A DNA stretch of 64,000 bases, taken from the NCBI GenBank assembly GCA_905235135.1, contig CAJOKR010000039.1, forward strand, positions 1-64,000. The letters are read 5' to 3'. The notes below the pieces were generated by a model that was not told the DNA's origin, searched no databases, and saw only the letters and a list, made by a program, of their open reading frames with translations. Shown here piece after piece: positions 54,233 through 63,235 of the stretch. A program made the translations under genes and the position numbers. The first letter of the stretch is position 1; each line of letters begins with the position of its first letter. The stretch comes from an uncultured Bacteroidales bacterium. Lineage in GTDB: Bacteria > Bacteroidota > Bacteroidia > Bacteroidales > WCHB1-69.

Positions 54233-54678
54233 CTAGCGTTGAATAGTGGTTCCCAGTTGCAGTCCTCAGGCGTGTCCATTATGCCACCTCTGTATTTATA
54301 AACAAATTTTGCCCAAAATGATCTTACATAAATACCGTCTTCTTTCAGAACCGCATGAGCACCGTCTGGTATTTTATAGACAATGCCGTTGGCTTTTATT
54401 CCGTCAATGTGTTTTACAACATCTCCGGCTTGAACAACATAAAGGGTATCGCTGTTTTCATCTTTGGCCAAAATCGGTGACATAGTTTTGTTTTTCACCA
54501 CTGATCTTGACACAAACATTGAATATACAAGCGAGGCTCCAGTAACGGCCATTGGTATCGGGAACCATCCTTCCATTGACTTGCTTATTATGAAGCAAAC
54601 AAACAGCAATACTGTTACTACCGTCGCCACATCTGCTAATAAATACCCGTCTATTGTTCCAAACTTCTTCGTCTCCAT
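54223..54678 (-). CDS. two-helix membrane protein of unknown function
   Basis: A 151-residue protein with two adjacent membrane helices (DVATVVTVLLFVCFIIS and FPIPMAVTGASLVYSMFVS, residues 16-60) and a soluble C-terminal domain of about 90 residues (VVQAGDVVKHIDGIKANGI). No family recognised. Its 3' end runs into the duplicated promoter. Confidence 0.55.
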   Translation of the reverse strand: METKKFGTIDGYLLADVATVVTVLLFVCFIISKSMEGWFPIPMAVTGASLVYSMFVSRSVVKNKTMSPILAKDENSDTLYVVQAGDVVKHIDGIKANGIVYKIPDGAHAVLKEDGIYVRSFWAKFVYKYRGGIMDTPEDCNWEPLFNASCE

Positions 54679-55031
54679 ATTTTAGATTTTTCTACATTGC
54701 ATTAACAATCAGATGCGTTAATTATTGTCATCATTGACAAGACCTCAGCTCTTCCACTAATTTTGAATACAAATGAACAAATTTGTTGTTAATGCACGTT
54801 TTTCGTATCCGAATTTTTTGTTTCTTTGCAGCGTCCTTTGGTGGTTGGTACAACACCCTTCTTGGGGCGGGAAAAGATTCAGAGTAACCACTTTCTAAAC
54901 TTTCAGAATTAGCACCACAGCCTCTTTACGTGTTGCTGCTACCGGCTGTTCTGGAAGTTATTCTTTTATCTACTTTCACTGCATACACAATATTGGACTC
55001 TCTGCTACGTTACCCGTGAAAAAACAAACCT
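54679..55031. other. 353-base gap before the four-helix-bundle gene
   Basis: No open frame of note. TTTCTTTG at 54820-54827 with TTTGTTG upstream is a weak promoter candidate; it would give a leader of about 200 bases containing several short inverted words (GTTGGTACAAC at 54845-54855). Confidence 0.4.
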
Positions 55032-55796
55032 ATGAATCAAGATGTACAACAAGAAATGCCGGGCTTTTTCCGCCAAGTGACCAACTGGAAGGAGTTGCGG
55101 TTCTATCAGAAAACGGAAGTCCTTTACCAACTCACTTACGTGTTTTGTGAGCGGTTCCTGCCTAAATACGGAGACCGCACCGTGGACCAGATGCGCCAGG
55201 CAGCACGCTCGGGGAAACAGAACATTGTGGAAGGGGCAGAGGATGGAAAGATGTCCAACGAGATGGAGCTGAGACTGATGAATGTTGCCAGAGGGAGCAT
55301 TGGCGAACTACGTCAGGATTTCGGTGATTATCTCAAATCCCGCCATTTGCCTATTTGGACCCCCGCTGACAAGCGTTTCCAACCTATGCAGGACTTCACC
55401 AAAACGCACAACACCCTCAGCGACTACGAGCCTTATTTCCAAAAGTGGACTGCCGAGGAGATGGCCAACGTCGGCCTCACCTTGTGCTACCAAGTGGACG
55501 TGATGATGAACCGCTACATGAAGACAATGGAACAAACTTTCATCAAGGAAGGAGGCGTGAAAGAGCGGATGCACAAAGCCCGCAGCAACTACCGCCAGCA
55601 GCAAGACGACCGTCTGGCGGAACTGGAACGCAGCGTTCCGCTGCTTCAGCAGCAGCTTGCTGCTGCCCAGAAAGAGGCATCCCAATGGAAAGCCGCCTAT
55701 GAAAACCTAAAGCAACGGGCTGTCAAGGCTTATCGTTTGCAGCAGGAAGAAATAGAAATGCTGAAGAAAAGAATTGGCAAAGAACAGGAACTATAG
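55032..55796 (+). CDS. four-helix-bundle protein with suffix domain
   Basis: A 254-residue protein related to the 23S rRNA intervening-sequence (S23) four-helix bundle family. Helices: ELRFYQKTEVLYQLTYVFCE, DQMRQAARSGKQNIVEGAED, ELRLMNVARGSIGELRQDF, then a suffix region ending in a coiled coil rich in Gln and Glu (LERSVPLLQQQLAAAQKEAS). Family members include the Avd accessory protein of diversity-generating retroelements, but no reverse transcriptase or variable repeat is seen here. Function unknown. Confidence 0.75.
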   Translation: MNQDVQQEMPGFFRQVTNWKELRFYQKTEVLYQLTYVFCERFLPKYGDRTVDQMRQAARSGKQNIVEGAEDGKMSNEMELRLMNVARGSIGELRQDFGDYLKSRHLPIWTPADKRFQPMQDFTKTHNTLSDYEPYFQKWTAEEMANVGLTLCYQVDVMMNRYMKTMEQTFIKEGGVKERMHKARSNYRQQQDDRLAELERSVPLLQQQLAAAQKEASQWKAAYENLKQRAVKAYRLQQEEIEMLKKRIGKEQEL

Positions 55797-56346
55797 ATTT
55801 ATCGGAACTATTCTCGAATCATTTTTCTTTTCCGCTCAATCTTTTTTGCGCAAAAAGGGTATTGTAAAGATCGGAATGGTGGCTCGCCTGTTACGCTATG
55901 AGGGAAAACTATGGCGGCATCGGACAGTCTCCGGCAACGGCAAGCACTCCCCGCCGCCCTTGTTTCTCTTTTTCACCCCTTGCACGGCGCACCATTCCGC
56001 AGGCGACGTCAGGAGCCGGCGGAATCTCCGCCTCGCTAGGGCTGGGTGTTGCGGTGACCTGCATCTGCGAGGACGCAGATGCCTCCATAGTGATGCGTCC
56101 CTCCCCGCCAAATTCCTCCAAAAATCCACCCGTCATACCCAACGAGCAATCCCAATCTTTTTCGCACATTTTTACAATTTTGCAACTTTTATATCGAAAC
56201 CTGCAAGTTTTATATCGAAAAATGAAACTTTTATATGTTTGATTTTTAACAATTTAAATTAATTTCGCTCTTGGTTTTCTCGAAAAGATTTTGTATGTTT
56301 GCTATCTGGAATTATTAATATGTTTTATTACTAAAATTAAATTGTT
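55797..56346. other. 550-base upstream region of the ORF6N gene, repeat copy 1
   Basis: No gene is supported. The stretch 56000-56300 is closely related to 58300-58580: both contain GGAATCTCCGCCTCGC, GACCTGCATCTGCGAGGACG, AAAATCCACCCGTCATACCC, TTTTTCGCACATTTTTAC, three 20-bp iterations and TTTCGCTCTTGG before an ORF6N/RhuM start codon. Confidence 0.8.
56181..56241 (+). repeat. three 20-bp iterations upstream of the ORF6N gene
   Basis: TGCAACTTTTATATCGAAAC (56181-56200), CTGCAAGTTTTATATCGAAA (56201-56220) and ATGAAACTTTTATATGTTTG (56222-56241). Common core GCAA(C/G)TTTTATAT at a 20-21 base period, about 105 bases before the ATG; operator-like. Confidence 0.8.
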
Positions 56347-56949
56347 ATGACTAACATTATGGATATGGAAGACAAAATGATCACCCTGAGAAACCAGCAG
56401 GTGATTCTGGATTCTGATGTGGCTGAGCTCTACGATGTAGAGACTCGTGACATCAACAAGGCGGTCAAAAACAATCCGAGGAAATTTCCGAAAGGCTACA
56501 TTATTGAATTGGATGCCTCCGAGAAGAATGAACTGGTGGAAAATTTCCACCGGTTCGAAAAACAAAAGCACTCAACTGTAAACCCTAAAGCTTTTACGGA
56601 AAAAGGGTTGTACATGCTGGCCACCATCCTGAAAAGCCCCAAAGCTGTGGAAACCACCATCGCCATTGTGGAAGCTTACGCGAAATTGCGTGAACTCGCT
56701 CAGGTGATTGCCGAAGTGTCGCAACACAAGGACGACAAATCGGCGCAGCAATCGCTGATGCAACGCGGTGGACAGCTGGCGGCGGAGCTACTGGCAGACA
56801 ATCTTCCGATTCAAAGCAGCGAGACCTCCGTTGAGCTGAATCTCGCCATGTTCAAACTCAAGCACACTGTGAAGCGGGAAAACGACAATGAGGAACGGAT
56901 CGCGCGTCTTGAAGCAGAACTGGCAGAACTCAAAAAAGAGAGGCAGTAA
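56347..56949 (+). CDS. ORF6N domain protein
   Basis: A 200-residue protein. The ORF6N DNA-binding domain is clear at the N terminus: ITLRNQQVILDSDVAELYDV, ETRDINKAVKNNPRKFPKGY, FTEKGLYMLATIL. The C terminus is a coiled coil (RIARLEAELAELKKER). ORF6N/KilA-N type proteins come from phage-like regulators. A second ATG lies at 56362. It shares its upstream region with the RhuM-family gene at 58703. Confidence 0.85.
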   Translation: MTNIMDMEDKMITLRNQQVILDSDVAELYDVETRDINKAVKNNPRKFPKGYIIELDASEKNELVENFHRFEKQKHSTVNPKAFTEKGLYMLATILKSPKAVETTIAIVEAYAKLRELAQVIAEVSQHKDDKSAQQSLMQRGGQLAAELLADNLPIQSSETSVELNLAMFKLKHTVKRENDNEERIARLEAELAELKKERQ

Positions 56950-57042
56950 AGAGACTCCATAAAATCATTTGCAGAAGCCGTTGACCGCAGGAGATTCCGC
57001 CGCTCACTCCGTTCGCCGTTGGTTTACAGGTTTTGCTACGAT

Positions 57043-58011
57043 TCACAACTGCAACACCTGATTCCTCTCCAAACTGCCGACTATGTTTTGGTAGAGCATC
57101 ACATCCTCCACCCTGCTGATGGAAGAGACCCGCTTACCAACATCCTTAGAAGACCCTCCGCAATGAAAAATCATCTCACTCGGAGTGGCGTGGTCAATGA
57201 AGATGTAGCGGTCGTGATAAATGCCGCCCGAAGATTTCAGTTCAACGTCAACCTGCGGGTATTCGCTCTGGAAATCAGCGAACTCGGTCTGGTGCAGGCC
57301 GTGGTTCACGTTGTCGCTGAAAATGGTGACCTTCACCTCGGAGGACACTGATTTTAGCAGAACCAATGTCTTCAAACTGATGTAATTATCGATGATATGG
57401 ATTGACTTCTTGGCGTAGGAATAGATTTCCGAATAGGCGATGTCGGCCTCAACGGTCTGACCGTTATAGAACAGGTAGTCTTTCTTGATAGTAGGGTCTG
57501 TGAAATCCTTAATGACAACGGAAAGCTCATCGCGGGTCACCATCTGCTGCTTCATTTGGCGAATGTCTTCTGTGTTGTTTTGGGTTTGAAGCGCAAGAAC
57601 TTGCAATTCAGTACTTGGTAAAACGTTCTGTATTTGAATGGCAAAGTCTTTTAATTTCTTGAAGAGCCTGATCAATGTTTTGCTCTGCTTCACAGCAAGA
57701 TTGCCTTTTAGCACCATCATCAAGGAATATATTCCCAGCTCGGTAAAAGCGTATGGGCATTTACGTTTGCCACCCCAACTTGATGTCGAAAATTTCGACA
57801 TCAAGTTTTTAAATTCTAACTCAGTGAGTTGGAATCGGAAATCGTCATCAAAACGCTCAATGTTGTTTTTGACTTGCTCATTGAATCGCGTTGTCGTATA
57901 TCCGTAAATGGCCGCCAAATCAAAGTCCAGCATCACTTGCACGCCTCTGATGACATATATCTTCGACATCAAATATTCTTCGTCAAGAGGTATCATTCCT
58001 TTTTCTTCCAT
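57043..58011 (-). CDS. ORF6N domain protein with PLD-like C terminus
   Basis: A 322-residue protein. The ORF6N domain spans about 14-110 (SKIYVIRGVQVMLDFDLAAI, YAFTELGIYSLMMVL). The C-terminal half resembles a phospholipase D-type domain: KSIHIIDNYISLKTLVLL then IYHDRYIFID and FHCGGSSKDVGKR, i.e. an HxR/K-x(n)-D element followed by GxSxKD. This layout equals that of the RhuM-type genes at 47114 and 58703 with a different N-terminal domain. Promoter TATCTTTG (minus) at 58034-58041. Confidence 0.8.
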   Translation of the reverse strand: MEEKGMIPLDEEYLMSKIYVIRGVQVMLDFDLAAIYGYTTTRFNEQVKNNIERFDDDFRFQLTELEFKNLMSKFSTSSWGGKRKCPYAFTELGIYSLMMVLKGNLAVKQSKTLIRLFKKLKDFAIQIQNVLPSTELQVLALQTQNNTEDIRQMKQQMVTRDELSVVIKDFTDPTIKKDYLFYNGQTVEADIAYSEIYSYAKKSIHIIDNYISLKTLVLLKSVSSEVKVTIFSDNVNHGLHQTEFADFQSEYPQVDVELKSSGGIYHDRYIFIDHATPSEMIFHCGGSSKDVGKRVSSISRVEDVMLYQNIVGSLERNQVLQL

Positions 58012-58033
58012 ATCGTAGTAATATTAAACCTCG

Positions 58034-58041
58034 CAAAGATA
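58034..58041 (-). promoter_or_regulatory. -7 box of the ORF6N-PLD gene
   Basis: Minus-strand TATCTTTG about 23 bases upstream of the ATG. Confidence 0.6.
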
Positions 58042-58249
58042 CAAATTCCTTGTTAGAGAAACAAGCTTTCGGGATGTATATTTTATTGAAAATCAACATT
58101 GTAAAAATGACAATTATCAACAACAAAAGTGCATTTTTTGTGCCAAAAAAAATGCAAATAGCGTCCGATGCGCGCTCATACAGACTTTTCGTGTTCGAAC
58201 GAGGAGCACCCATTTTTGGAAAAAATCGGAGGAGTGCTCCGCAAAATCA

Positions 58250-58585
58250 TTTGCAGAAGCCGTTGACCGCAGGAGGTTCCGCCGCTCACTCCGTTCGCCT
58301 GCGGAATCTCCGCCTCGCAAGGGCAGGATAGTACGGTGACCTGCATCTGCGAGGACGCAGATGCCTCCATATTATTGCACCCGCCCCGCCAAATTCTTCC
58401 AAAAATCCACCCGTCATACCCAACGAGCAATTCCAATCTTTTTCGCACATTTTTACAATTTTGCAAGTTTTATATCAAATTCTGCAAGTTTTATATCGAA
58501 AAATGCAACTTTTATATGTTTGATTTTTTTAATTTCGCTCTTGGCTTTCTCGAAAGTATTTTGTATGTTTGTCGGCGGAAATTCA
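58250..58585 (+). repeat. upstream repeat region, copy 2, with three iterations
   Basis: Second copy of the region at 56000-56300. Iterations at 58462-58481, 58482-58501 and 58503-58522 (core GCAA(G/C)TTTTATAT). The block GCCGTTGACCGCAGGAG at 58259-58275 also recurs at 56979-56995, after the first ORF6N gene, and a diverged version lies at 59547-59660. Confidence 0.8.
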
Positions 58586-58702
58586 TAAAACTCAAAATAA
58601 AAAAAGATCTCTTATGAAGAAAATGAAATAACAGCAGAGAACGGAAAACCAACCACGAACACCGGCGAAATCATCCTCTACCAACCGGACAACAGCATAA
58701 GG

Positions 58703-59494
58703 TTGGAGGTCCGTATGGAGGAGGAAACAGTGTGGCTCACGCAGGCGCAGATGGCGATGCTATTTGAGACCTCAAGAAATAATATCACATTACACATCAA
58801 AAACATTTTCAAGGAGGGGGAGTTAGAAGAGACAGCAGTATGTAAGGATTTCTTACTAACTGCCGCAGATGGGAAAAAATACAAAACCAAGCTGTATAAT
58901 CTTGACGTCATCATTTCAGTTGGTTATAGAGTGAAAAGCAAATGGGATACACGATTCAGAATATGGGCGAACAAGGTGTTGAAAGAGTATCTGCTTCGTG
59001 GATACACCATCAATCAGCATATCCAATCTATAGAACGGCGTATTGACAGACAGTTGCAGGAACATTCAGAAAGGATTCATGACCTTGAGGATAAAGTCGG
59101 CCTTTTTGTTCGCACCGCCCTGCCGCCCGTGGAAGGCATCTTTTTCGACGGCCAGATCTTCGATGCTTACGCTTTCGTCTCCGACCTGATCCGTTCCGCA
59201 AAAGAACGCATCATCCTCATCGACAACTACATCGATGATTCGGTACTTCTAATGTTGGCGAAACGGGTAGCTGGCGTAACGGCGGAGATTGTCACGCGGC
59301 GTATTACAGAAGCACTAACCTTAGACATTGAACGGCACAACCTGCAATACCCGTCCGTAACCGCCAGGGAGTGTGACCGCTTCCTCATCATCGACGACAC
59401 GGTGTATCACCTTGGTGCATCGCTCAAAGACCTAGGGAAGAAATTGTTCGCGTTCAGCAGGATGGACGTGGGGGCAGAGGTACTTTCTATATGA
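58703..59494 (+). CDS. RhuM-family protein with PLD-like C terminus, start uncertain
   Basis: At least 263 residues. The RhuM region is intact (MEEETVWLTQAQMAMLFETS, NIFKEGELEETAVCKDF, LDVIISVGYRVKSK), followed by a coiled coil and the PLD-like part (FFDGQIFDAYAFVSDLIRSA, LGASLKDLGKK). Homologous sequence (GEIILYQPDNSIRLEV) continues upstream of the TTG at 58703 with no ATG in frame; an ATG at 58614 followed by an early stop suggests one base is missing near 58626-58630. Compared with the copy at 47114, four residues (YHDR) holding the PLD-like His are deleted (ECDRFLIIDD against ECDRYHDRFLIIDD). Confidence 0.7.
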   Translation: MEVRMEEETVWLTQAQMAMLFETSRNNITLHIKNIFKEGELEETAVCKDFLLTAADGKKYKTKLYNLDVIISVGYRVKSKWDTRFRIWANKVLKEYLLRGYTINQHIQSIERRIDRQLQEHSERIHDLEDKVGLFVRTALPPVEGIFFDGQIFDAYAFVSDLIRSAKERIILIDNYIDDSVLLMLAKRVAGVTAEIVTRRITEALTLDIERHNLQYPSVTARECDRFLIIDDTVYHLGASLKDLGKKLFAFSRMDVGAEVLSI

Positions 59495-59758
59495 TTACCC
59501 CATTCGCCGCAGATGAACCCCGGAAAAACCGCAAATCATTTGCAGTAAGCCGTTCGCCGCTGGAGATTCCGCTCGCTCACTCCATCCCCAGCGGAATGGT
59601 GGTTCGCCCAACGACGACAAGGAGCCAAACGTAACCTCTCCCTCGCAAGGGCTGGGTGTTTCGTCATCCGCAATACGGCAACCCAACTTTGCAATATATT
59701 TTGTGTTTTTGCATCTTCATATTGAACAGTAGAAAAACAATCGAGCTATTATAGATTT
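59495..59758. other. gap with a third, diverged repeat block
   Basis: 59547-59660 resembles parts of the repeats at 56000 and 58300 (GCCGTTCGCCGCTGGAGATTCC, CTCGCAAGGGCTGGGTGTT). TTTTGTGTTTTTGC at 59700-59712 is a weak promoter candidate for the next gene. No coding region. Confidence 0.55.
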
Positions 59759-61119
59759 ATGAAAAAGAAACGCTGGGCGCTTATAGTTGCACTTTTTGCC
59801 ATCGCGCTCTTTGCCATCGTGAGCGGACAGACTTTGACCAACAAGCTCAAAGACCTTTGCACAGAGCTGCGGATGACCACCCAGCAACGCTCAAAAGCAC
59901 AGCAGCGGTTTGACGAGGATTACGAACGCCAGCATCAAAAGATGCTCGATGTCATCAATAAGTCCAACGACCTCTCCATCCTGCTTTATACCCAGGAGCA
60001 GAACATGACTTTCGATTTGACCTACGCATTGAAAAAGGTTTCTTCTGAATACAAGGACTTCAGCAAGGATCGGCGCCCATACGACCACATCGTAAACGAA
60101 CTGAACATCGAAATCGACCGTTATGGCCGTCTCATCGAAGCTCTTCGTCGGCTTCCTCCGATGATGGAGGAGATTGAGGAGGAAATTGTGCCCGACAGTC
60201 TGCTCTATCACAACGATACGCTGGACCTGCAGGTGTCCAACAACGCTTCCACTGCTGGCCGTTTTGGGAGGTACGGTCTTGTATGTCGTGGTGTTCAGCT
60301 TCCTGTGGACGGGTGACGAATATTTCCAGTTGGGTGTCAAGCATATCAACACCTTCCTTTGGCTGCTCGTGGCCATCTGCGGGTCCATGTTGTTGCGGGT
60401 GAAACCGGAGCAAATCCGGCACAGTCTGATGCTCTACATCCCCACCTTCCTGATAGCCCTGATTATCATTGCCTGCCGCATCATGTTCATGCCCGACAGA
60501 TTGATGGTGTTCATCTTCCCGCCCGTTTTGGCGTTGATTGTACTGCGGCAGCTGTTCTTCTGTATTCGGGAAATCGGGAAAGCCACGCCTATCGACTCCT
60601 CGTTGGGCTGGATTTCGTTGTTCATCTATATCATTGCCTTCGGGTTTGCTTTCGCGGGCTACACTTTTGTGGCTTTGCTCATCTTGGTTTGGTGGTATTT
60701 CCAGTTGGCCGTCCTGCCCACTATAGTCTGTATTTCGGATCTGTTAGACCGCTACAAAGAGCGCTGGTTGGACAAGCGCGTGGCAGCCATGCGTGAGCGC
60801 ATCACCTACGTGGGCGGCACCGACATCAAGAAGGTTCGCGAAGTGCTGACAGAGGCCATTCAGCAAGTGCGCACGAAGGATCAATACGGTCGTGAGATTG
60901 TGGAACCCAAGTACGGAATCAGGGTGGTTGTGAGCGATATGGCCGACAGTGAACATTGCCGTGAAGCAGTATGTGCTGGTTCCCGAAAGAATCGGTTACG
61001 TGGATCGTTCGAAGGAGGTGATTTACGAGGCGCTCAACGCCGCCGGCATCACCATCCCGTTCCCGCAGTGCGATGTGCATTTGATCAAGGACGACACGGA
61101 AGGTAATCAGAAACTGTAA
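59759..61119 (+). pseudogene. remnant of a large MscS-type mechanosensitive channel gene
   Basis: Bacteroidota channel proteins of this type have a signal peptide, a helical periplasmic domain, several membrane helices and an MscS core. Here the signal and helical domain are intact to LLYHNDTLDLQVSN, then about 60225-60250 a break with loss of sequence jumps into membrane helices (LPLLAVLGGTVLYVVVFSFL, frame shifted). After RERITYVGG near 60815 the text continues directly with TDIKKVREVLTEAIQQV, which belongs to the cytoplasmic end, so the MscS pore helix and beta domain are missing. A third shift near 60950 is followed by VNIAVKQYVLVPERIGYVD and a normal end. It cannot encode a channel. Confidence 0.75.
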
Positions 61120-62229
61120 CCGAGTCCGACACCGAGAACCGATTTGAATTGCACGCGATCTTTCGCGACGCCGTTTTGGTCTTTAATCAATGTGCCGTTG
61201 TAGGACTTCATGTTGGTGCTGAATGTCACGTTCAGCACTTTGAGGAAGTTGTAGGAGATGAGGAAGTCCCAGTCCACGTCGAAACGGCCAAAATGGCGGT
61301 TTAAATTAGAATATTGGTAATACAACTCGTATGGCTGGTAGGCTTCCTCAAACGCTTCCTTCATGTCAAATCCTTTGCCTTGGTAGGGCGTGAAGAGCCA
61401 CAGCGAGGAAACGATCGTCAGATTCTTGTATTTGTAGGCAAGGGTGCCTTTGAGAGAAAGGCCGAATTCCGCCCGGCAGTTGCGCAATTCAATAGCGGGA
61501 TAGCCATCATTATCCAGAACTATCTTGTAGGTGCCGTATTTGATCTGCATTTCTTGACGGAAACCGTTGTAGTCTTCCGGAATGGGCAGCCCGGCTTCTT
61601 CCATGGCCGCCAAATACTCTTCGGTGAACCTGATGTTGGTGGCATCGCTCACGTACGCGGTGGTGATGGTTCCCGCGACGGGCGAGATATAGACGGAAAA
61701 GTCGCAGCCGCCTACCGATTTCTTCCAGTCGATACCAGTGACACTTCGGTCTTGGACGGACAGAGCCACTTGGAAATCACAGGGTCGTATTTTCCTTTTT
61801 TGTAATCGCGTCCAATGGCGTATTGGCTTTGGAAACTACCTAAAGCCGTCAAATACCAGCCTTTCTTGAACTCCCAACCCAATTTGGTGGCGAATTTGAT
61901 GTCGTCGGACTACTTTTTGACCTGGTCGTCTTCCTGGTCGATCCATGTCAAGCCGAAATCGGTGTCGAGGTTCGATCCCCAGGCGATATTGTCCTTGTAG
62001 TAGAGTAGGTGCAGTTTGGCGTACGTCAGCGCATTGGCGTTTTCGTGTCCGCCACCCGTCCAAAATACGAGGCTCGTGGCGCCTGCATTCAGCCCCATCA
62101 CCCCGTCGAACTTCCATTTTTTTGGACTGTATCGGCCTTCTGTTCAGTTGTTTGGGTCTTATCCTCTTGGGCAAACACGGTAAGAACGCCGAACAAGCAA
62201 AGAAGCACCAGAATATTGAATTTTCTCAT
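61107..62229 (-). pseudogene. DUF3078 outer-membrane protein gene with three lesions
   Basis: Signal peptide (FNILVLLCLFGVLTVFAQ), then WKFDGVMGLNAGATSLVFWT, KLHLLYYKDNIAWGSNLDTDFGLTW, SDDIKFATKLGWEF and a long barrel part ending VLGVGLGYSF, as in DUF3078 proteins. Lesions: one A missing in a run of seven near 62114-62120; an in-frame TAG near 61911 (QVKK* then SDDIKF); one G missing near 61740 (SLGIDWKKS expected). It overlaps the end of the channel remnant by 13 bases, tail to tail. Confidence 0.75.
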
Positions 62230-62300
62230 ACAATCAAAATTTGGTGCAAAAAATACAGAATTTTTGCGAGACGGAGAATTGGGGCGCGATTATAAACAAA

Positions 62301-62326
62301 AGGAGACGCACCATGGTACGTCTCCT
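62301..62326. repeat. GTAGAGACG-family palindrome (AGGAGACG variant)
   Basis: AGGAGACGCACCATGG and its mirror TACGTCTCCT; next to the 3' end of kamE, probable terminator position. Confidence 0.75.
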
Positions 62327-62354
62327 CGATGTTAATCCGAATTCTTACAGTGGG

Positions 62355-63143
62355 TTAGCCGTTCATCCGTTTGTCGAGCTCCTGAGCGATGTAGGAGGCC
62401 ACGTCGTCGGCGTAGGTGTTGGCACCGAAACCGGCATCGTAACCTAACTCCTTGGCCAGCTCGTGGGTGATACGCGGACCACCGCACACGACAATCAGCT
62501 TGTCGCGAAGGCCTTCCGCCTCCAACATCTCAATCAGCTCGGTGAGGTTCTGGATGTGCACGTCTTTCTGCGTCACCGTCTGGGAAACCAACAGCGCGTC
62601 AGCATGGAGTTCCACCGCCTTGGCGATGAATTCCTCGTTCGGCACCTGGCTACCCATGTTCAGGGCATCGAACATGTCGTAACGCTCAATGCCGTAGTGG
62701 CCGGCATAGCCTTTCATGTTCATGATGGCATCGATGCCAACCGTGTGCGCGTCCGTGCCCGTGCTGGCGCCCACCACCACAATCTTCCGGCCGATGTGCT
62801 CGCGGATGAAATCATCCGTCTCCGGCATCGACCATACCGTCGATTCCACCTTCGGCACATGGATGGTGGTATAATCCACGGTGTGCGTGCAGGCACCGTA
62901 GCAGTTCACAAACGTAAAGCCGTCTGTCAATTCTTTGAAATAAACGACCTGTGGGTTGTCGAAACCCATCTTTTTCAGCAGCTGCTTGGCAGCCTCCACG
63001 GCCTCATCGCCGCAGGGCACCGGCAGCGTAAAGCTCAGCTGCGTCTTGCCGTCGTTCATGGTGTCACCGTAAGGCTTCACCTTGGTTAAGTCTAATGTCT
63101 GATCAAAGTCCTTTTGATCCATTGAATATAATCCGCCGCTCAT
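62355..63143 (-). CDS. kamE: lysine 5,6-aminomutase beta subunit
   Basis: The cobalamin- and PLP-binding subunit of the enzyme that moves the terminal amino group of beta-lysine or D-lysine in anaerobic lysine fermentation. The 262-residue product has the normal length. The B12 motif DxHxxG is DAHTVG (131-136), giving His133 as cobalt ligand, and Lys144 (MNMKGYAGHYG) matches the PLP Schiff-base lysine known from the clostridial enzyme. Other conserved parts are CYGACTHTVDYTTIHVP and CGGPRITHELAKELGYDAGFG. It forms an operon with the 179-residue gene and kamD on the minus strand. Confidence 0.96.
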   Translation of the reverse strand: MSGGLYSMDQKDFDQTLDLTKVKPYGDTMNDGKTQLSFTLPVPCGDEAVEAAKQLLKKMGFDNPQVVYFKELTDGFTFVNCYGACTHTVDYTTIHVPKVESTVWSMPETDDFIREHIGRKIVVVGASTGTDAHTVGIDAIMNMKGYAGHYGIERYDMFDALNMGSQVPNEEFIAKAVELHADALLVSQTVTQKDVHIQNLTELIEMLEAEGLRDKLIVVCGGPRITHELAKELGYDAGFGANTYADDVASYIAQELDKRMNG

Positions 63144-63149
63144 TTTTCT

Positions 63150-63229
63150 AAAGGTTTAAGGGTTAAAGTTTAAGGTTTAAGGGTTATGGTTATGGGTTGT
63201 TGTAGAGACGCACGGCCGTGTGTCTCTAC
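63150..63229. repeat. telomere-like tract and GTAGAGACG palindrome inside the kam cluster
   Basis: GGTTTAAGGGTTAAAGTTTAAGG at 63151-63182, then a palindrome with CACGGCCGTG core at 63202-63229, both between kamE and the upstream gene. Confidence 0.8.
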
Positions 63230-63235
63230 ATAGGG

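Noticed and set aside
55032..55796. Avd protein of a diversity-generating retroelement
   Set aside because: Only the four-helix-bundle family is shared; no reverse transcriptase, template repeat or variable repeat is found nearby.
55774..56262. 162-residue frame after the four-helix-bundle gene
   Set aside because: Runs through the duplicated upstream repeat region, whose second copy (58300-58580) gives unrelated frames; composition is not protein-like.
47000..59760. Prophage or integrative element
   Set aside because: RhuM/ORF6N genes and a small serine recombinase are phage-associated families, but no structural, replication, integrase (large serine or tyrosine) or att sites are visible. 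Accessory island is the most that can be said.
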